A stretch of DNA of 64,000 nucleotides from Pseudocercospora fijiensis CIRAD86 (GCF_000340215.1 NW_006921534.1:4959041-5023040), one strand, 5' to 3'; counted from the stretch's first letter, positions 22,364 to 33,712 are shown. The notes: generated from the sequence alone by a model not told the origin. Numbers and translations: made by a program.

Positions 22364-23825
22364 ATGAGACTACCCATATTAGGCCTTCTATTCGGTCTCC
22401 TGAGCTTCGTCTCGGCATTGAGCGCGACAGGAAGAAAATTGCTAGTCATTATCGAGGATGATGCAGACAAATCAAAGTACACGCAATTCTGGACAGACCT
22501 CGAGAGTGAGCATTGGCAAGCGTTGATACGGCTACAACGATATACTAAGGCTGTATGCAGATCGCGGCTTCCAAATCACATATCGCGCGCCGAAAGACTC
22601 CTCACTGTCGCTCTTCGCATATGGCCTCCCAGCCTACTCGCATCTCCTCCTTCTCCCAGTCAAGGCTAAAGGTCTTGGACCAGCTCTTACACCAAACCTG
22701 CTTGTCGACTTCGTCAACGGCGGATCGAACATCCTCCTCGCCCTCTCCGGTGAGAAGGCAATCCCGAGCGCGATCTCAAGCTTGCTCCTCGAAATGGACA
22801 TCAACCTCCCACCCGACCGAACGAGCGTCGTAGTCGATCATTTCAACCACGACAGCAAAAGCGCCGCAGAGAAGCATGATGTCTTGCTACTTCCAGCTCC
22901 AAATTTCAAGCAGAATGTCAAGAACTTCTTCAGCGTGGACGGCCTGATTGCCTTCCCGCATGCAGTTGGACAAGTTCTGGGCAATGACTCACCATTGCTT
23001 TCGTCAGTAGTAAAGGCACCGAGCACGGCGTATGTGTACAATCCGAAAGATGATAGCGAAGCTGGCCCAGAAGATCTCTTCGCAACTGGCTCGCAGATCA
23101 ATATTGTATCTGCCTTCCAAGCTCGCAATAGTGCACGCTTCACAGTTCTAGGCAGCGCAGAGGCCTTGGAGGACAAGTGGTTTGATGCATCTGTACAGCT
23201 GCCAGGTGCAGGCAAAAAGGGCGAGAAGAGCAGTAACAAGGCATTCGCGGAGAAATTGTCTGCGTGGACATTCAAAGAGCTGGGTGTGCTGAAGGTTGGA
23301 TCTATCAAGCACTACCTGAACGAGGGACCACAGAAGAACATTGCGAACGCTTCCGAGGTCGCGTCTCTTGACCTGAACCCAACAATCTACCGAATCAAGA
23401 ATGATGTGCACTACGAGATTGAGGTCAGCGAGTGGGAGAGCGACCATTGGGCCCCATTCCACCCACCAGCCGGTGACAATCTCCAGCTTGAGTTCAGCAT
23501 GCTTTCGCCATTCCACAGACTCAACTTGCAGCCAAAGAGCCAGACCGCCAACAGCACGATCTACGCGCAAGAGTTCCGCACACCAGACCAACACGGCATA
23601 TTCAACTTCTTCGTTGAGTACCGAAGACCGTTTTACACCAATGTCGAGGAGAAGGTCACAGTGACAGTGAGACATTTTGCTCACGATGAGTGGCCACGGT
23701 CATATGCCATCTCAGCTGCATGGCCGTGGATATCTGGCATCTGGGCCACTGTTGGCGGCTGGATCGTCTTTGTGGCTGTCTGGCTCTACAGTGCGCCGAA
23801 AGAGGCAAAGGCTAAGACGAGGTAG
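22364..23825 (+). CDS. WBP1: Oligosaccharyltransferase 48 kDa subunit (OST48/WBP1)
   Basis: Two exons, 22364-22505 and 22561-23825 (55-nt intron), 468 residues. Essential subunit of the ER oligosaccharyltransferase that moves the dolichol-linked glycan onto Asn. A signal peptide is present (MRLPILGLLFGLLSFVSALS), followed by the family opening GRKLLVIIEDDADKSKYTQFW and GFQITYRAPKD. A GIFT-like luminal domain contains LVDFVNGGSNILLALSG and VVDHFNHDS. One membrane helix lies near the C-terminus (WISGIWATVGGWIVFVAVWLY), and the short cytosolic tail ends KAKTR, with Lys at -3 and -5, a dilysine-type ER retrieval signal. Length and topology match the family. Confidence 0.95.
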
Positions 23826-24425
23826 ATGAACTCGACTAGATATGTACCTATATAGAGCTGCGAAAAGCGTGTGGTGCCTTGTAGTCGCTCCGCGGCACTC
23901 ACCTCCCACAAATGACCATCTCGAAAACGTCCAAGACTTGCGTGGCATACGCAATGCACCTTAAGCGTGACCAAGCTTCAAAATAAGCTTCTGGGCAGTG
24001 GTGGGTCGGAGCACTTCAAGCTTGATCCTCCTGCATTCATCAATTGGGCGAAGATGAGGCCAAGGTCAGGCGCATGTGTGTGCCGCTTCACACGCCCCAA
24101 TCTCACGGCACACGACTTGCTATCGAAGCCTCCCCTTAAATCAAGTTTGCGACAGCACTGCGCCTTGACGAGCGCCTATGATCTGCACTGTCGCACTTTT
24201 CCGAGGCCGAATTGGTTGCCAAATCGAAACCTCTAACAGCGTGACGTTACAACGTGGCAGCATGACGTACGCGGACGCCATAGCACTCGTTTGCCTGGAG
24301 ACGGTCCCTGGTTTGGCATAAGAGAGTGCTCAGAAATCCAATCCCGATTCTGAACAGATTGACTGCATCCTCCCAGGGTCCAATCGCATCGCATTCATAC
24401 CGCCTGTACAGCATTCGCAGTAACC
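23826..24425. other. Intergenic upstream of the aspartic protease
   Basis: 600 bp. No ORF of note. It may hide a 5' exon carrying the protease signal peptide, which is missing from the assigned start. Confidence 0.45.
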
Positions 24426-25843
24426 ATGACAGGAGCACTTGTTCGTGGTGCCTTGAAGAGGAACCACAACTATCGCAGAAATGGCCTGAAGTCCTATGTT
24501 CGCGCTATCCAGAAATGGAACATAGGCCCTACAGTCGACGGGCCGTACTGTAGGGTCAACCAAGTCCAGCAGCGGGGCGTGCAAGCTATTTTGAGAAAGT
24601 TCGGGATAAAAGTGTCAGTCTTTCTTTCCAGCCGACCAAATGTTATTGCTGAACTAAGTACAGCGGCGGCCGCGCTCGTGTCAAGGGACGCGTTCTGGCA
24701 AAGAAAGATGCCAGTGGTCAGACTGGTAACGTTCCCGCAGAGGATGTCGAGAACAATGCAGAGTATCTGGCTACGGTCGGCATCGGCACTCCAACTCAGA
24801 ATCTTGCCCTCGACTTCGACACTGGCTCTGCAGATCTCTGGGTCTGGAGCACGGAGCTGCCTGCGTCTATCCAAAACCAGACTTCTGGCAATAAGCACAC
24901 CATTTTCGACTCTTCCAAAAGCTCAACATTCAAGAAGAGCTCTCGTTCGACCTGGCAGATTCAGTATGGAGATGGATCCACAGCATCTGGTGGTGTTGGC
25001 ACGGATAATGTCAATGCTGGTGGACTCGTGGTCGAGAAGCAGGCTATTGAACTTGCAAAGACTTTGAGCACACAGTTCGTTCAAGGTCCAGGAGATGGAC
25101 TTCTTGGGCTAGCCTTCGGTAGCATCAACACTGTGCAACCCACACCTGTCAACACGCTTGTTGAAAACATGATTGCGCAACAAGACATTGCGAAAAACAC
25201 CGAGCTTTTCACAGCTTACCTCGGAAGTACACCACCAGCAACCAGCGCAACTTCAGGATCATCGTCCTCGAGCAGCGACGATGCGGAGAGCTTCTACACC
25301 TTTGGTTACATCGATCAGGACGCTACCAACGGCCAGACTCCTTCCTACACTGCTGTTGACTCCTCACAAGGTTTCTGGATGTTCGATTCCACATCAGCCA
25401 AGGTTGGCGACAGGACTGTGACTAGAACTGGGAACACAGCCATTGCTGACACAGGCACAACTCTTGCTCTAGTCGGAGACGATCTCTGCGAAGCCGTCTA
25501 CGGTGCTATCAGCGGTGCCAAGCAGAGCTCGCAGCAACAAGGCTGGGTCTTTCCGACGAGCACTGATCTGAGCAGCCTCCCCAAGGTCCAGTTCGCCGTT
25601 GGTGACACTTTGTTCACTGTCAATCCAGAAGAGCTACCTTTTCAAGATCTCGGCGATGGAACGTACTATGGAGGTATTCAATCACGTGGTGACCAGAATT
25701 TTGACATCTTTGGCGACGTCTTCCTTCGTTCTGTCTATGCCATCTTTGATCAGGGCAACAAGCGATTTGGATGTACACAGAGATCATCGACACTGACGAG
25801 CTCGAACACTACAGCGGCCGCGCCAACGCGGAATGAGCTCTAA
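24426..25843 (+). CDS. Aspartic endopeptidase, pepsin/aspergillopepsin type (family A1)
   Basis: Exons 24426-24611 and 24659-25843 (47-nt intron ending AACTAAG), 456 residues. A propeptide-like segment (VNQVQQRGVQAILRKFGIK then ARVKGRVLAKKDASGQTGNV) precedes the mature enzyme, which starts around VPAEDVENNAEYLATVGIGTP. Both catalytic aspartates are present, in DFDTGSADLWVW and in ADTGTTLALV. The flap Tyr is in QIQYGDGSTASG, and GLLGLAFGSINTV follows. These proteases are normally secreted or vacuolar and act at acidic pH. A Ser-rich insertion (SATSGSSSSSSDD) is present, and the C-terminus ends in a Ser/Thr/Ala-rich tail. The first ATG in frame gives a basic N-terminus (MTGALVRGALKRNHNYRR) with no signal peptide, so an upstream exon may be missing. 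Confidence 0.88.
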
Positions 25844-26311
25844 GTGGCAGAACACCGATCGCTCTCGTGGTCGTACTTCTCGTTTGCAGACGCGTTGAAA
25901 GATTGAGTTCAGTATGCTGCGGGGGTGGTGGGAGCTTGTCAATTCGCAGCATGATCGAGACGTTATCACATTGTCAAGGAATTGGGCCGCATATGAGTGC
26001 ATGATCATACCTGATGCTGATGTATTTATCTACTGTTTCACTCAAGAGTCAAGACCGATCCATGAGAGATAACGTCTGTCAGCCTTTTCCATAAGCTTTT
26101 ATAGAGCCAGGGCTCGGCTCGTCGGAGGAAGCCACCTTGCACTTTCACCACAACACATTCTCAATTTCTCTCCCTCACAACCACGCAAATCCATCTTACC
26201 TCCCCGAATTTGACCTCCTTATAGGCTGTGGTACCATGCGAGTGCTACATTGGCGCACAGCTACCCTGGAGCTGAAATCAGTGGCCAAGGCCACTGCCCC
26301 GAATCTTCGCG
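25844..26311. other. Intergenic between protease and first MFS gene
   Basis: About 470 bp. Contains a pyrimidine-rich leader and small uORF-like frames; nothing recognised. Confidence 0.5.
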
Positions 26312-27999
26312 ATGGACCACCACGATGACAATGATGCTAGCTTCAGCAGTACTGCTGAGAGTGCGCGTCTGCTTGGAGAATATATCGAAATGGACGACAT
26401 GAACGGGCATAAATCAAAGGACGGGTCCGAATCGACACTCACCAATGGTGAAAACCTCAATGATGTCGGGAATGCCACTGACCAAGCGCTTTGGGACGCG
26501 ACTACTGTTGACCCTGTCTTGGCGAAGAAGATGGCTTTGGTCAATCAGGCGTACGTTGATATGTCCTCCCGTGAAAATGGAGTGCTGACGAAAGTAGCAT
26601 GGATCAGATCGGCATGACTGGCTGGCACTGGAAACTATTCTTCCTAAATGGATTTGGGTACTTTGTCGACTCACTTCTCGTGGTCTGTCAATCTATTGCC
26701 ATGCCTGCTGTGACGCAAGAGTACGGCAGTCCAGACGAAAAGCTAAAAGGCATTGCTTTGGCATCCCAAATTGGACTTCTGGTCGGCGCCGCAGTCTGGG
26801 GCTTCTCAGCAGACGTGATTGGGAGGCGACTGGCGTTCAACTCAAGCCTCTTCATCTGCGCAGTGTTTGTTCTTATTGCGGGAGGAATGCCAGACTACAT
26901 CTCATTTGCAGCAATGGTGGCTATCTACTCCGCCGCTGCTGGTGGTGGCTACATCATTGATGCGACGAACCTCTTCGAGTTTCTCCCGCGATCGCATGCC
27001 TGGCTCGTCACTTTCATGGGTATCTGGGTGCCTCTGGGATATGGAGTGACCGGCTTGTTTGCTTGGGCGTACATGAGTAACTTCAGCTGTGAGTCAACAG
27101 TACCTATCGGGGGATGTCCACGATCGGAGAATTGGGGATGGCGATACCTGCATTTTACAGCTGGAGGTCTTGTTCTGGCGCTCTCCGTCATAAGAGTGTT
27201 CCTCATCAAAATGGTTCACACCCCGCGATGGCTTGTAAGTCAGAATAGAGACGATGAGGTATATCATCAGCTCATCCAGGTCTCGGAGAAGTACAATCGA
27301 CCTTTCGATCTCGAGCTGGACACGTTGCGAAGCCAAGGCCGTGTTCTGCATACAGAAAAGTCAGCTTGGTCCAGTCTTCGTCTCTACAGACACTTCTCCG
27401 GACTCTTCGAAACTCGTGCCCTGGCCTACTCGACTGCGATCATCATCGCCAACTGGTTTGTCATAGGCACTGTTGGCCCACTCTACCAAGCATTCCTCCC
27501 ATACTATCTGGCTTCACGAGGCGCAAAAGTTGGTGATGGGTCCAACTATACGACGTGGCGCAACTATGCCATAAATCAAGCTGTCGGCCTCATCGGTCCT
27601 GTCATCGCAGGTGTCCTCGTTGAGGTGCCTAAGCTTGGACGGCGAGGAACCCTTGCTGTCGGAGCGGCTTGCACAACTGCTCTGCAATTTGCATATACCC
27701 AGATCAAGACTCCTGCCCAGAATATTGGTGTCAGCTCTGCCATCGCTGCCTCTTCGAATATCTACTGGGCTGTGATCTACCACTATACGCCTGAGATACT
27801 GCCGTCAGCGCACCGAGCGACTGGATATGGTGTCTGCACGGTGATGAACCGCATTGGCGGGATCATAGGCGTGCTCGTCGGCAGCTATGCAGATGTCGAG
27901 ACAACTGCGCCGCTATTTGTTTGCGCTAGTCTTTTCGCATTGCTAATTGTGCTCAGTCTGATGCTACCGTTCGAGACACATGGCAAGAGAAGTCTATAG
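26312..27999 (+). CDS. MFS transporter (SV2/sugar-acid transporter-like)
   Basis: Exons 26312-26550 and 26598-27999 with a 47-nt intron (GTACGT donor, CTGAC branch), 546 residues. About 80 hydrophilic N-terminal residues are followed by twelve expected membrane segments. The first-half loop motif is visible as GFSADVIGRRLAFNSSLF and a second-half counterpart as VPKLGRRGTLAVGAACTT. The sequence WFVIGTVGPLYQAFLPYYLASRGAK and the extracellular-type insertion CESTVPIGGCPRSENWGWRYL resemble fungal SV2-type/organic-substrate carriers. Such proteins use the proton gradient to move small molecules across the plasma membrane; the substrate is not readable from sequence. It neighbours another MFS gene on the same strand, but the two are from different subfamilies. 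Confidence 0.88.
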
Positions 28000-28401
28000 A
28001 TGCCGGATACAATCGCACAATGCAAGATTTGATGATGATTCTATTCAATAGAGCAGGATCCCCTTGCACCTCAGCGCATGCGGTTTACGCCCTACATACC
28101 AGATTTCGATCGTTCAGCTCAAAGATTTCGATCTCGGGCCGAGCGCGTCAAGCGATTACCATATCCCCATTCCTTCTGCACGCTAGCATCCCACGTCCAA
28201 TGATAGCGTCACAATTGATGGAAACGCGGCAAAATCACGCGCTGTAGGATCATACCCGAGGCCAAGAGGAGAAAGACAGGACGTCCAACGATGGCGGCTC
28301 AAGTCATTCATTACTGGTTTCAATCAGCAACAGTTACTATGCACAAATATATGTTCTAAACATTTCCAGCGACTACGCATCTACCATACCAAGAAAAAAA
28401 A
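28000..28401. other. Intergenic between the two MFS genes
   Basis: About 400 bp, same-strand spacing; an A-rich run (AAGAAAAAAAAATG) ends directly at the second MFS start. Nothing else recognised. Confidence 0.5.
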
Positions 28402-30020
28402 ATGTCAAACGACTCATCAGAACTTGAGAAAGGAGATGGTACTACTGATCGCACATATCTGATCAAGACCATAGACCATACAACTAACCAACAATCCATC
28501 CAGACCCACCACCACCCACCATCATCACATTCGAAGAAAACGATCCCGAAAACCCTTACAACTGGTCCAAACGCAAAAAAGCCTTTACCGTTTTCCTCGC
28601 CTCCACCGTAATCCTCAACTCAACCCTCTCCAGTTCCCTCCCCAGCCTCGCCTCCCCCCAACTCCACTCCCACTTCCACGTCCAAACCGCCCTCCAACTC
28701 GTCCTCCCCAACTCAATCTTCCTCGTCGGCTACATCTTCGGCCCCATGCTGTGGGCCCCTCTGAGCGAAAATTACGGTCGTAGATCTATAATCCTTGGCA
28801 CCTACCTCTCCTACACAATCTGGGTGCTCGCCTGCGCCCTCGCGCCGACCTGGCCCGGATTTTTGGTTTTCAGATTTTTGACGGGGTTTTTTGGGTCGAC
28901 GCCGATATCTTTGACCGGGGGGTTGTTTGCTGATATTCTGGAAAGCCCGGTTTGGAGGGGGAGGTCGATTGCTTGGTTTATGGCTTTGGCGAGTTTTGGG
29001 CCGGCGCTGGCGCCGATCCCGTCGGGGTATTTGGCGGAAAGGTATTCTTGGAGGTGGCCGTTTTGGTTGGGGGTGGTTTTGGCGGGGGTTTGTGCTGTGC
29101 CGCTTGTGTTTTTGCCCGAGACGTTTGGGCCCAGGATTCTGTTGTTGAAGGCTAGGAGGATTAGGAAAGAGAAGGAGGGAGGGAATGTTTTTGCGGAATT
29201 GGAAATTCAAAAGACTTCGACGAAACAGCTTTTCACGCAGGTTCTTGGGCGACCGTTGAGGATGGTGCTCACTGAACCGATTGTGAGTGCTTGTGGTCTT
29301 TATTTATCGTTGATTTACGCTATTCAGTTCATGTTATTCCAGTCGTATAGCGTTATCTTCCCACCGGTATACGGTTTTGGGCCGGGTGAAACTGGCTTGG
29401 CTTTTTTGGCGATTGCTCTTGGGAATCTGCCTATCGCGCTGGTGTTTGTACTTTGGTGGGATGGATATTTGCGTCGAGCCAAAGCTGGCGGAAAGGAGTG
29501 GGCATTCAAAGAGGAGTATCAGAGATTGCCCTTGGCGATACTTGGGGGGCCACTTTTCGCTGCAGGACTTTTTTGGATTGGATGGGGTGCTAGGAAAGAT
29601 GTGCATTGGATCGTACCCATCTTGGGAGGTCTGCCTTTGGGGATTGGATTCGTGCTGATTTTTGTGGCGCTGGCGAATTATATTGTTGATTCGTATACGA
29701 CGCTCTCGGCGAGTGCTCTTGGAGGCATGAGTATGGCGAGAAGCACTTTTGGAGTGGTCTTGCCTTTTGCAGCGAGACCTATGTACGAGACACTTGGGGT
29801 GGCGTGGGCTTGCTCTTTGCTTGGGTTCTTGGGGTTTGCGTGCTGCCTGATCCCGTTTGTGTTTATCAAGTATGGACCGGCGTTGAGAGCGAGGAGCAAG
29901 ATTTGTCAGGAGATTGCGAAGCAGAAGGCTATCAAGTTACATTCTGCGCCGCCGGGCGATGAGGAGGCTGGGCAGGCTGGAGTCAAGGAAGAGGAGACTC
30001 TTGTGCTTAGAAACGCGTAG
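28402..30020 (+). CDS. MFS multidrug/polyamine-type transporter (DHA1)
   Basis: A 37-nt first exon (28402-28438) joins over a 65-nt intron (CTAAC branch, CCATCCAG acceptor) to 28504-30020, giving 517 residues. The N-terminus then reads MSNDSSELEKGD and runs into ITFEENDPENPYNWSKRKK, the entry signature of fungal DHA1 exporters. The first membrane region and the loop motif APLSENYGRRSIIL follow, with RFLTGFFGSTPISLTGG and SGYLAERYSWRWPFWLG in the first six helices and a central loop rich in Lys/Arg. Members export drugs, polyamines or toxins by proton antiport; the substrate is unknown. Third-position base use changes along the gene: C-rich before 28860 and G/T-rich afterwards. That is odd and may reflect recombination or local mutation bias. 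Confidence 0.9.
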
Positions 30021-30188
30021 ACAGACATAAATTACAATGTACATTGTCCCCGCCACCGCTTGTCTAATTCTTTCTGATCATCTATGTGTAGGTATGCAAA
30101 TCCATCCGGCGCGAATATCGATGATAATTCCTACATCTCCATGCAGTTCCAAAGCCCTCTCAGACAACCTCGAACAAAATGAAATTTC

Positions 30189-31088
30189 TCAATCCCTTCC
30201 CTCCCAGAATTGCTTCTGAGTGTTTCTGATGTATATTCGGTCCGGACTGTCGTATTGAGACCAGATCGCAAACATAAGGACAATAAGACCGATGATCCAA
30301 CTCGCAACAGTCCTCTTTCGGATCGCCTTACTAGCCTTATTCTCTGCTTGCACAAGCTTCAGCCTTGCCTCGACAAGATCATGCTCTGCCTGCTTAACTA
30401 GGGCCTGGGTTGTAAGCTTGATTGCCTCCAGAATCTGGCCGGAAACTAAGAGACGATTAACTTCAGCTGTGCTGTTCTCCAGCTCAGTCATAGCTTGGCG
30501 GCGAGAGCGACGCAGCTGTGTGAGGTCCAGGGTGGAGATGTGCGTTGAATAGTCGTCGAAGGTTTGAGTTGTGGCGTCTGTGAAGTCTGGCGTGCTACCA
30601 AAAGTGTTGGATGAGGACTGCTGTAGAAGAGGTGTCTCGGGGACGATCTGGGCGCTCGCTGGTGACGACCAGGGACCTGTGGGCTCGGGCGTGTTGCGGG
30701 AGGGAGAGAGAACAATGATATTGTCAGGTTCATTTGGAGGTGTTAGGGTGGGAGTCATCGGGATCTGTTGGGAAGCAGGGTCAAGAGCCGGGATTGAGAA
30801 AGGGACTGTGCCGCGTTGTTGGAGTGGGCTTGAAGCAACGAAAGGATCACTTCCATCAAGTTCTGGTTCCCTGCGGTCTCGGCGACGACGAGCTGGAGCG
30901 TTGCCGGCTCTTGGAGCTCTGGTAGGCAGCGGTGTTCCGATTCTGCTGTAGAAGTCCGACTCGGTCTCACCAGGAAGGCGATCACAGGCGCAGGGACGAT
31001 TAGGGTCGTCTGGTAGTGATCTAAGCCTGCACAAGGAACACTCTTCACGGTTGAGACGCCTCCAGGAGGAGATATTGGATGGAGTCAT
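30189..31088 (-). CDS. Hypothetical tail-anchored protein with cysteine motif and coiled coil
   Basis: Not recognised. From the ATG at 31088 it has 299 residues; the frame is open further upstream but without a better start. Near the N-terminus CSLCRLRSLPDDPNRPCACDR has four cysteines that could bind metal. Then come ~110 Pro/Ser/Thr-rich disordered residues, a helical coiled-coil region (LRRSRRQAMTELENSTAEV ... EARLKLVQAENKASKAIRK), one C-terminal membrane segment (WIIGLIVLMFAIW) and a 23-residue tail. This order fits a tail-anchored protein with its bulk in the cytosol. The next gene upstream on the same strand has the same architecture. Confidence 0.62.
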   Translation of the reverse strand: MTPSNISSWRRLNREECSLCRLRSLPDDPNRPCACDRLPGETESDFYSRIGTPLPTRAPRAGNAPARRRRDRREPELDGSDPFVASSPLQQRGTVPFSIPALDPASQQIPMTPTLTPPNEPDNIIVLSPSRNTPEPTGPWSSPASAQIVPETPLLQQSSSNTFGSTPDFTDATTQTFDDYSTHISTLDLTQLRRSRRQAMTELENSTAEVNRLLVSGQILEAIKLTTQALVKQAEHDLVEARLKLVQAENKASKAIRKRTVASWIIGLIVLMFAIWSQYDSPDRIYIRNTQKQFWEGRD

Positions 31089-31549
31089 TGAGAGTCTTGT
31101 CGCGTTATATGAAGTGGAGCTGTCTTCGAGTCTTCTCGATGTTGCAAACAACGGGAGCTTGTTGTTGCTTTTGTATGTATGATATGAAAGAAAAAAGTCG
31201 AGGCAGAGGTCAGGCTGCCAGCGTGATATATGCTTTCCCATCACTGAGTGCGTCGAAAGTGAATTGCAGAAAGTCACTACCTAGCAGTTGTGTCGTCTCG
31301 GGCTTTGTCTAACACAGCCTGATTCTGACTAAGTCACTGGAAGTCAGAGTGAAGCGAGGCAGATTCACGTGGACTGTCATGACGCCAAGCTGATTATGAT
31401 CAGCTGAGATCATGTCTCATCACGCTTTTGCTCCATTTTGGACGGGACATGTCGCTGAGCCATTGACATCTAACCCTCTTCAAGGAGGACGTTCAACAGC
31501 ACTTCGTGTCTTCCGCCTGAAATTCGTTCATTCCAGGCCGGATTCTGCC
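31089..31549. other. Intergenic between tandem tail-anchored protein genes
   Basis: About 460 bp, expected to hold the promoter of the downstream (-) gene. Nothing recognised. Confidence 0.5.
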
Positions 31550-32158
31550 TCAAACACCCAAGACTTCGCTTCGACGTTTTCGAACGTAAGACATCTCAGG
31601 TCCATAGTAGTGACAAGCATATGCGTATAGGAAGACGGCAACGAGAATAAGACAAATCAAGCTCATCGAGTTGCCTTTCGACTGGTCGGAGATTTTGGCT
31701 GTGTCTGCCACCCGAGCCAAAGTATTGTCTCGAACTTCGTTCGCCTGTCTCAGCTGAGCTTCGCCCCGATCAGCGTCTGCTTGGTGAATAGCATTGCGAG
31801 TTCGAAGGTTGTTAATAAGTGCCGTAGATACGCCAAGCTTCTCTTGCAAGCGTGCAATGGAACTGCGAAGACGAGTGACCTCGGATCGCGGTACATGATC
31901 GATGGTGGCTTGTAAGTTACGATCATTTTCACGGCGATTAAGCTCTTCCCATGGAGTTGCCGGTATACCTTCACCATTGCTGCTAACGATCTCAGAGCGC
32001 TGTGTGTTTCGAGCTGTACCGGAAGTGTTTAAGGTGGCAAGAGTTGGTCCAGGACATGGTGTGGATGTTCGAGTGTTAAGCGTCTGCTCTGTGTCTTCTG
32101 CAATGACAGGCGTAGGTCGAGGCGTGCCGGCCACTGATTCGAGGATGCGGTGTGTCAT
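31550..32158 (-). CDS. Hypothetical tail-anchored coiled-coil protein
   Basis: Not recognised; 202 residues, single exon. A disordered Thr/Pro/Ser-rich N-terminal third is followed by a coiled-coil region (SEVTRLRSSIARLQEKLGVS, later AQLRQANEVRDNTLARVAD). A single membrane segment (MSLICLILVAVFLYAYACHYY) and a basic tail of about 15 residues (SYVRKRRSEVLGV) complete it. The arrangement parallels the neighbouring gene ending at 30189, which suggests related roles or an old tandem duplication, although I see little residue-level similarity. Confidence 0.6.
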   Translation of the reverse strand: MTHRILESVAGTPRPTPVIAEDTEQTLNTRTSTPCPGPTLATLNTSGTARNTQRSEIVSSNGEGIPATPWEELNRRENDRNLQATIDHVPRSEVTRLRSSIARLQEKLGVSTALINNLRTRNAIHQADADRGEAQLRQANEVRDNTLARVADTAKISDQSKGNSMSLICLILVAVFLYAYACHYYGPEMSYVRKRRSEVLGV

Positions 32159-32479
32159 TGCTGACGAGGTTGAGGAAGCGCTACCGGTATGTGTGATAGA
32201 TGAACTTCGGTGCAGTCGACCACTATGCGTTTGACCACGTCTTGGATATCTTGCAGTCGTGATGTTGATAATAGTGCTCGAGTTACGACAGGAGGCTTTT
32301 ATGCATCAAGAAGTCGTGCGCGCAGCCTGGGATTCACTTGTTGCGTCGAGTGAAACATGCATGATGCACGTGTTGGGTAGATGCATTGATAGCCACGGCA
32401 AAGGAAGTCTCTCTCTTGTCAGGTGTGAGATGAGCTTTGCATATTCGCACAGTCTGCACAGGCATAAAGCCGTCTCATC
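32159..32479. other. Intergenic
   Basis: About 320 bp between two same-strand (-) genes; nothing recognised. Confidence 0.5.
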
Positions 32480-33169
32480 TCATCGCGGAACATCTACAGC
32501 CGGTCGACTTCTGCTCCTGGCATCCCTCTCTTCGCCTCCGACGCTCTTGCTTCTGCCACCGAATCGACTTCTACTTCGCGTGCCGACAGATTGCGCTCTG
32601 CTAGGCGCGCGGTCCTGCGGTCCGTCTCTATCGTCCCAGTCGTCTTGGTCGTGGTGGTGCTCAGGTGCTGGCAAATATCCCCTCACTTCAGGCTCGTCCC
32701 TCGCTGGGTCAGCATCCATAGGAACGTATGCAATTCTTCGGCCCTCTCTGATAATGACTTCACGTTCCACGCCGTCGCTGTCCGATTCCTCTTCGCGTTG
32801 TCTCCGCTTCTCCTCGATGTCGTCTTCTCGTCTTCGCTTCGCTTTGGCCTTCTCAAAAGCGCGTCGCTTATCACGATGATACCTCCGATCCTTCTCCTCT
32901 TCCTTCTTCTTCATCCATTCGCTCACGGCAGTGGCGACTACATGTACAAATGCTATTCCAAGACCGAGTTTCACCAAAGTGCCGGTCTTGCTGCCGCCTT
33001 TCTCCTCACGCGGCGTCTCAGGTGGGTATGAGTGGCGGCGCGAGTAGTGCGGGCGCGAAAAGTAGGAAGCTTGAGAGGGCGAGCGATACCGCGTTCTACG
33101 CCTTCGCCTTCTGTCATCGCGAATGGACTCGTCGCTATCGTAGTCGGCGTAGTCGCTATGTCTCGCCAT
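32480..33169 (-). CDS. Hypothetical Arg/Glu-rich protein with one hydrophobic segment
   Basis: Not recognised; 229 residues, single exon. The N-terminus is Arg/Ser/Tyr rich (DDRRRRRRTRYRSPSQASYF). A hydrophobic stretch near residues 63-83 (GTLVKLGLGIAFVHVVATAV) could be a membrane helix. After it comes a charged helix (KKKEEEKDRRYHRDKRRAF) and an Arg/Ser/Asp-rich tail with RS dipeptides. The biased composition could indicate RNA or membrane association; no function is claimed. Confidence 0.62.
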   Translation of the reverse strand: MARHSDYADYDSDESIRDDRRRRRRTRYRSPSQASYFSRPHYSRRHSYPPETPREEKGGSKTGTLVKLGLGIAFVHVVATAVSEWMKKKEEEKDRRYHRDKRRAFEKAKAKRRREDDIEEKRRQREEESDSDGVEREVIIREGRRIAYVPMDADPARDEPEVRGYLPAPEHHHDQDDWDDRDGPQDRAPSRAQSVGTRSRSRFGGRSKSVGGEERDARSRSRPAVDVPR

Positions 33170-33712
33170 GCTGGGATATGTACTGGTTATGGGGCTGCAA
33201 CGAGAATAAAAGTCACACTGAGGCTGTCATGGCTGGATGGAGGAGTAGGAGATGAACAGTGATGGCTGGCACACGCACTGCACTGCCTCTCACTTTCTAC
33301 GCCCCGAAGCGAAACCTGCCCGCTGAGCTTCACGTCGTAATATCCTCGTTCGCGTGACAGTGACACCGGCTACGTCAACGGGAAGGATGATCCTTGCCCA
33401 GTGATGCGCTTCTTGGCGACGGCGGGGATGTTGAATGCTTCGTCCTCTGTATTTCTGAGCACAGCACAGCACATTACATGCCTTTCATTGATCCTGAAGG
33501 CAGATGTGGTGCGAAGGGCTCCTGTAAGTTATACTTCGGGTCAGCGTGAAGATGATTCAAGATACCACATGAGGCTAGTTGGCAAGCACTTCCGGCGTGA
33601 CGGTCCAGGCTTGTGCTTCGTATGTGAATGCACGCTTTCTCGTAGGCTCTTGTTGATACAACTCCATGTCTCGATCGATGTCTCGAGGTTGAGACGTGCA
33701 AGGCAAGGCAAG
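33170..33712. other. Intergenic, left flank of the transposable-element island
   Basis: About 540 bp of ordinary-composition sequence with only short overlapping ORFs. It ends with a GGCAA tandem and the putative 9-bp target duplication at 33704-33712. Confidence 0.5.
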
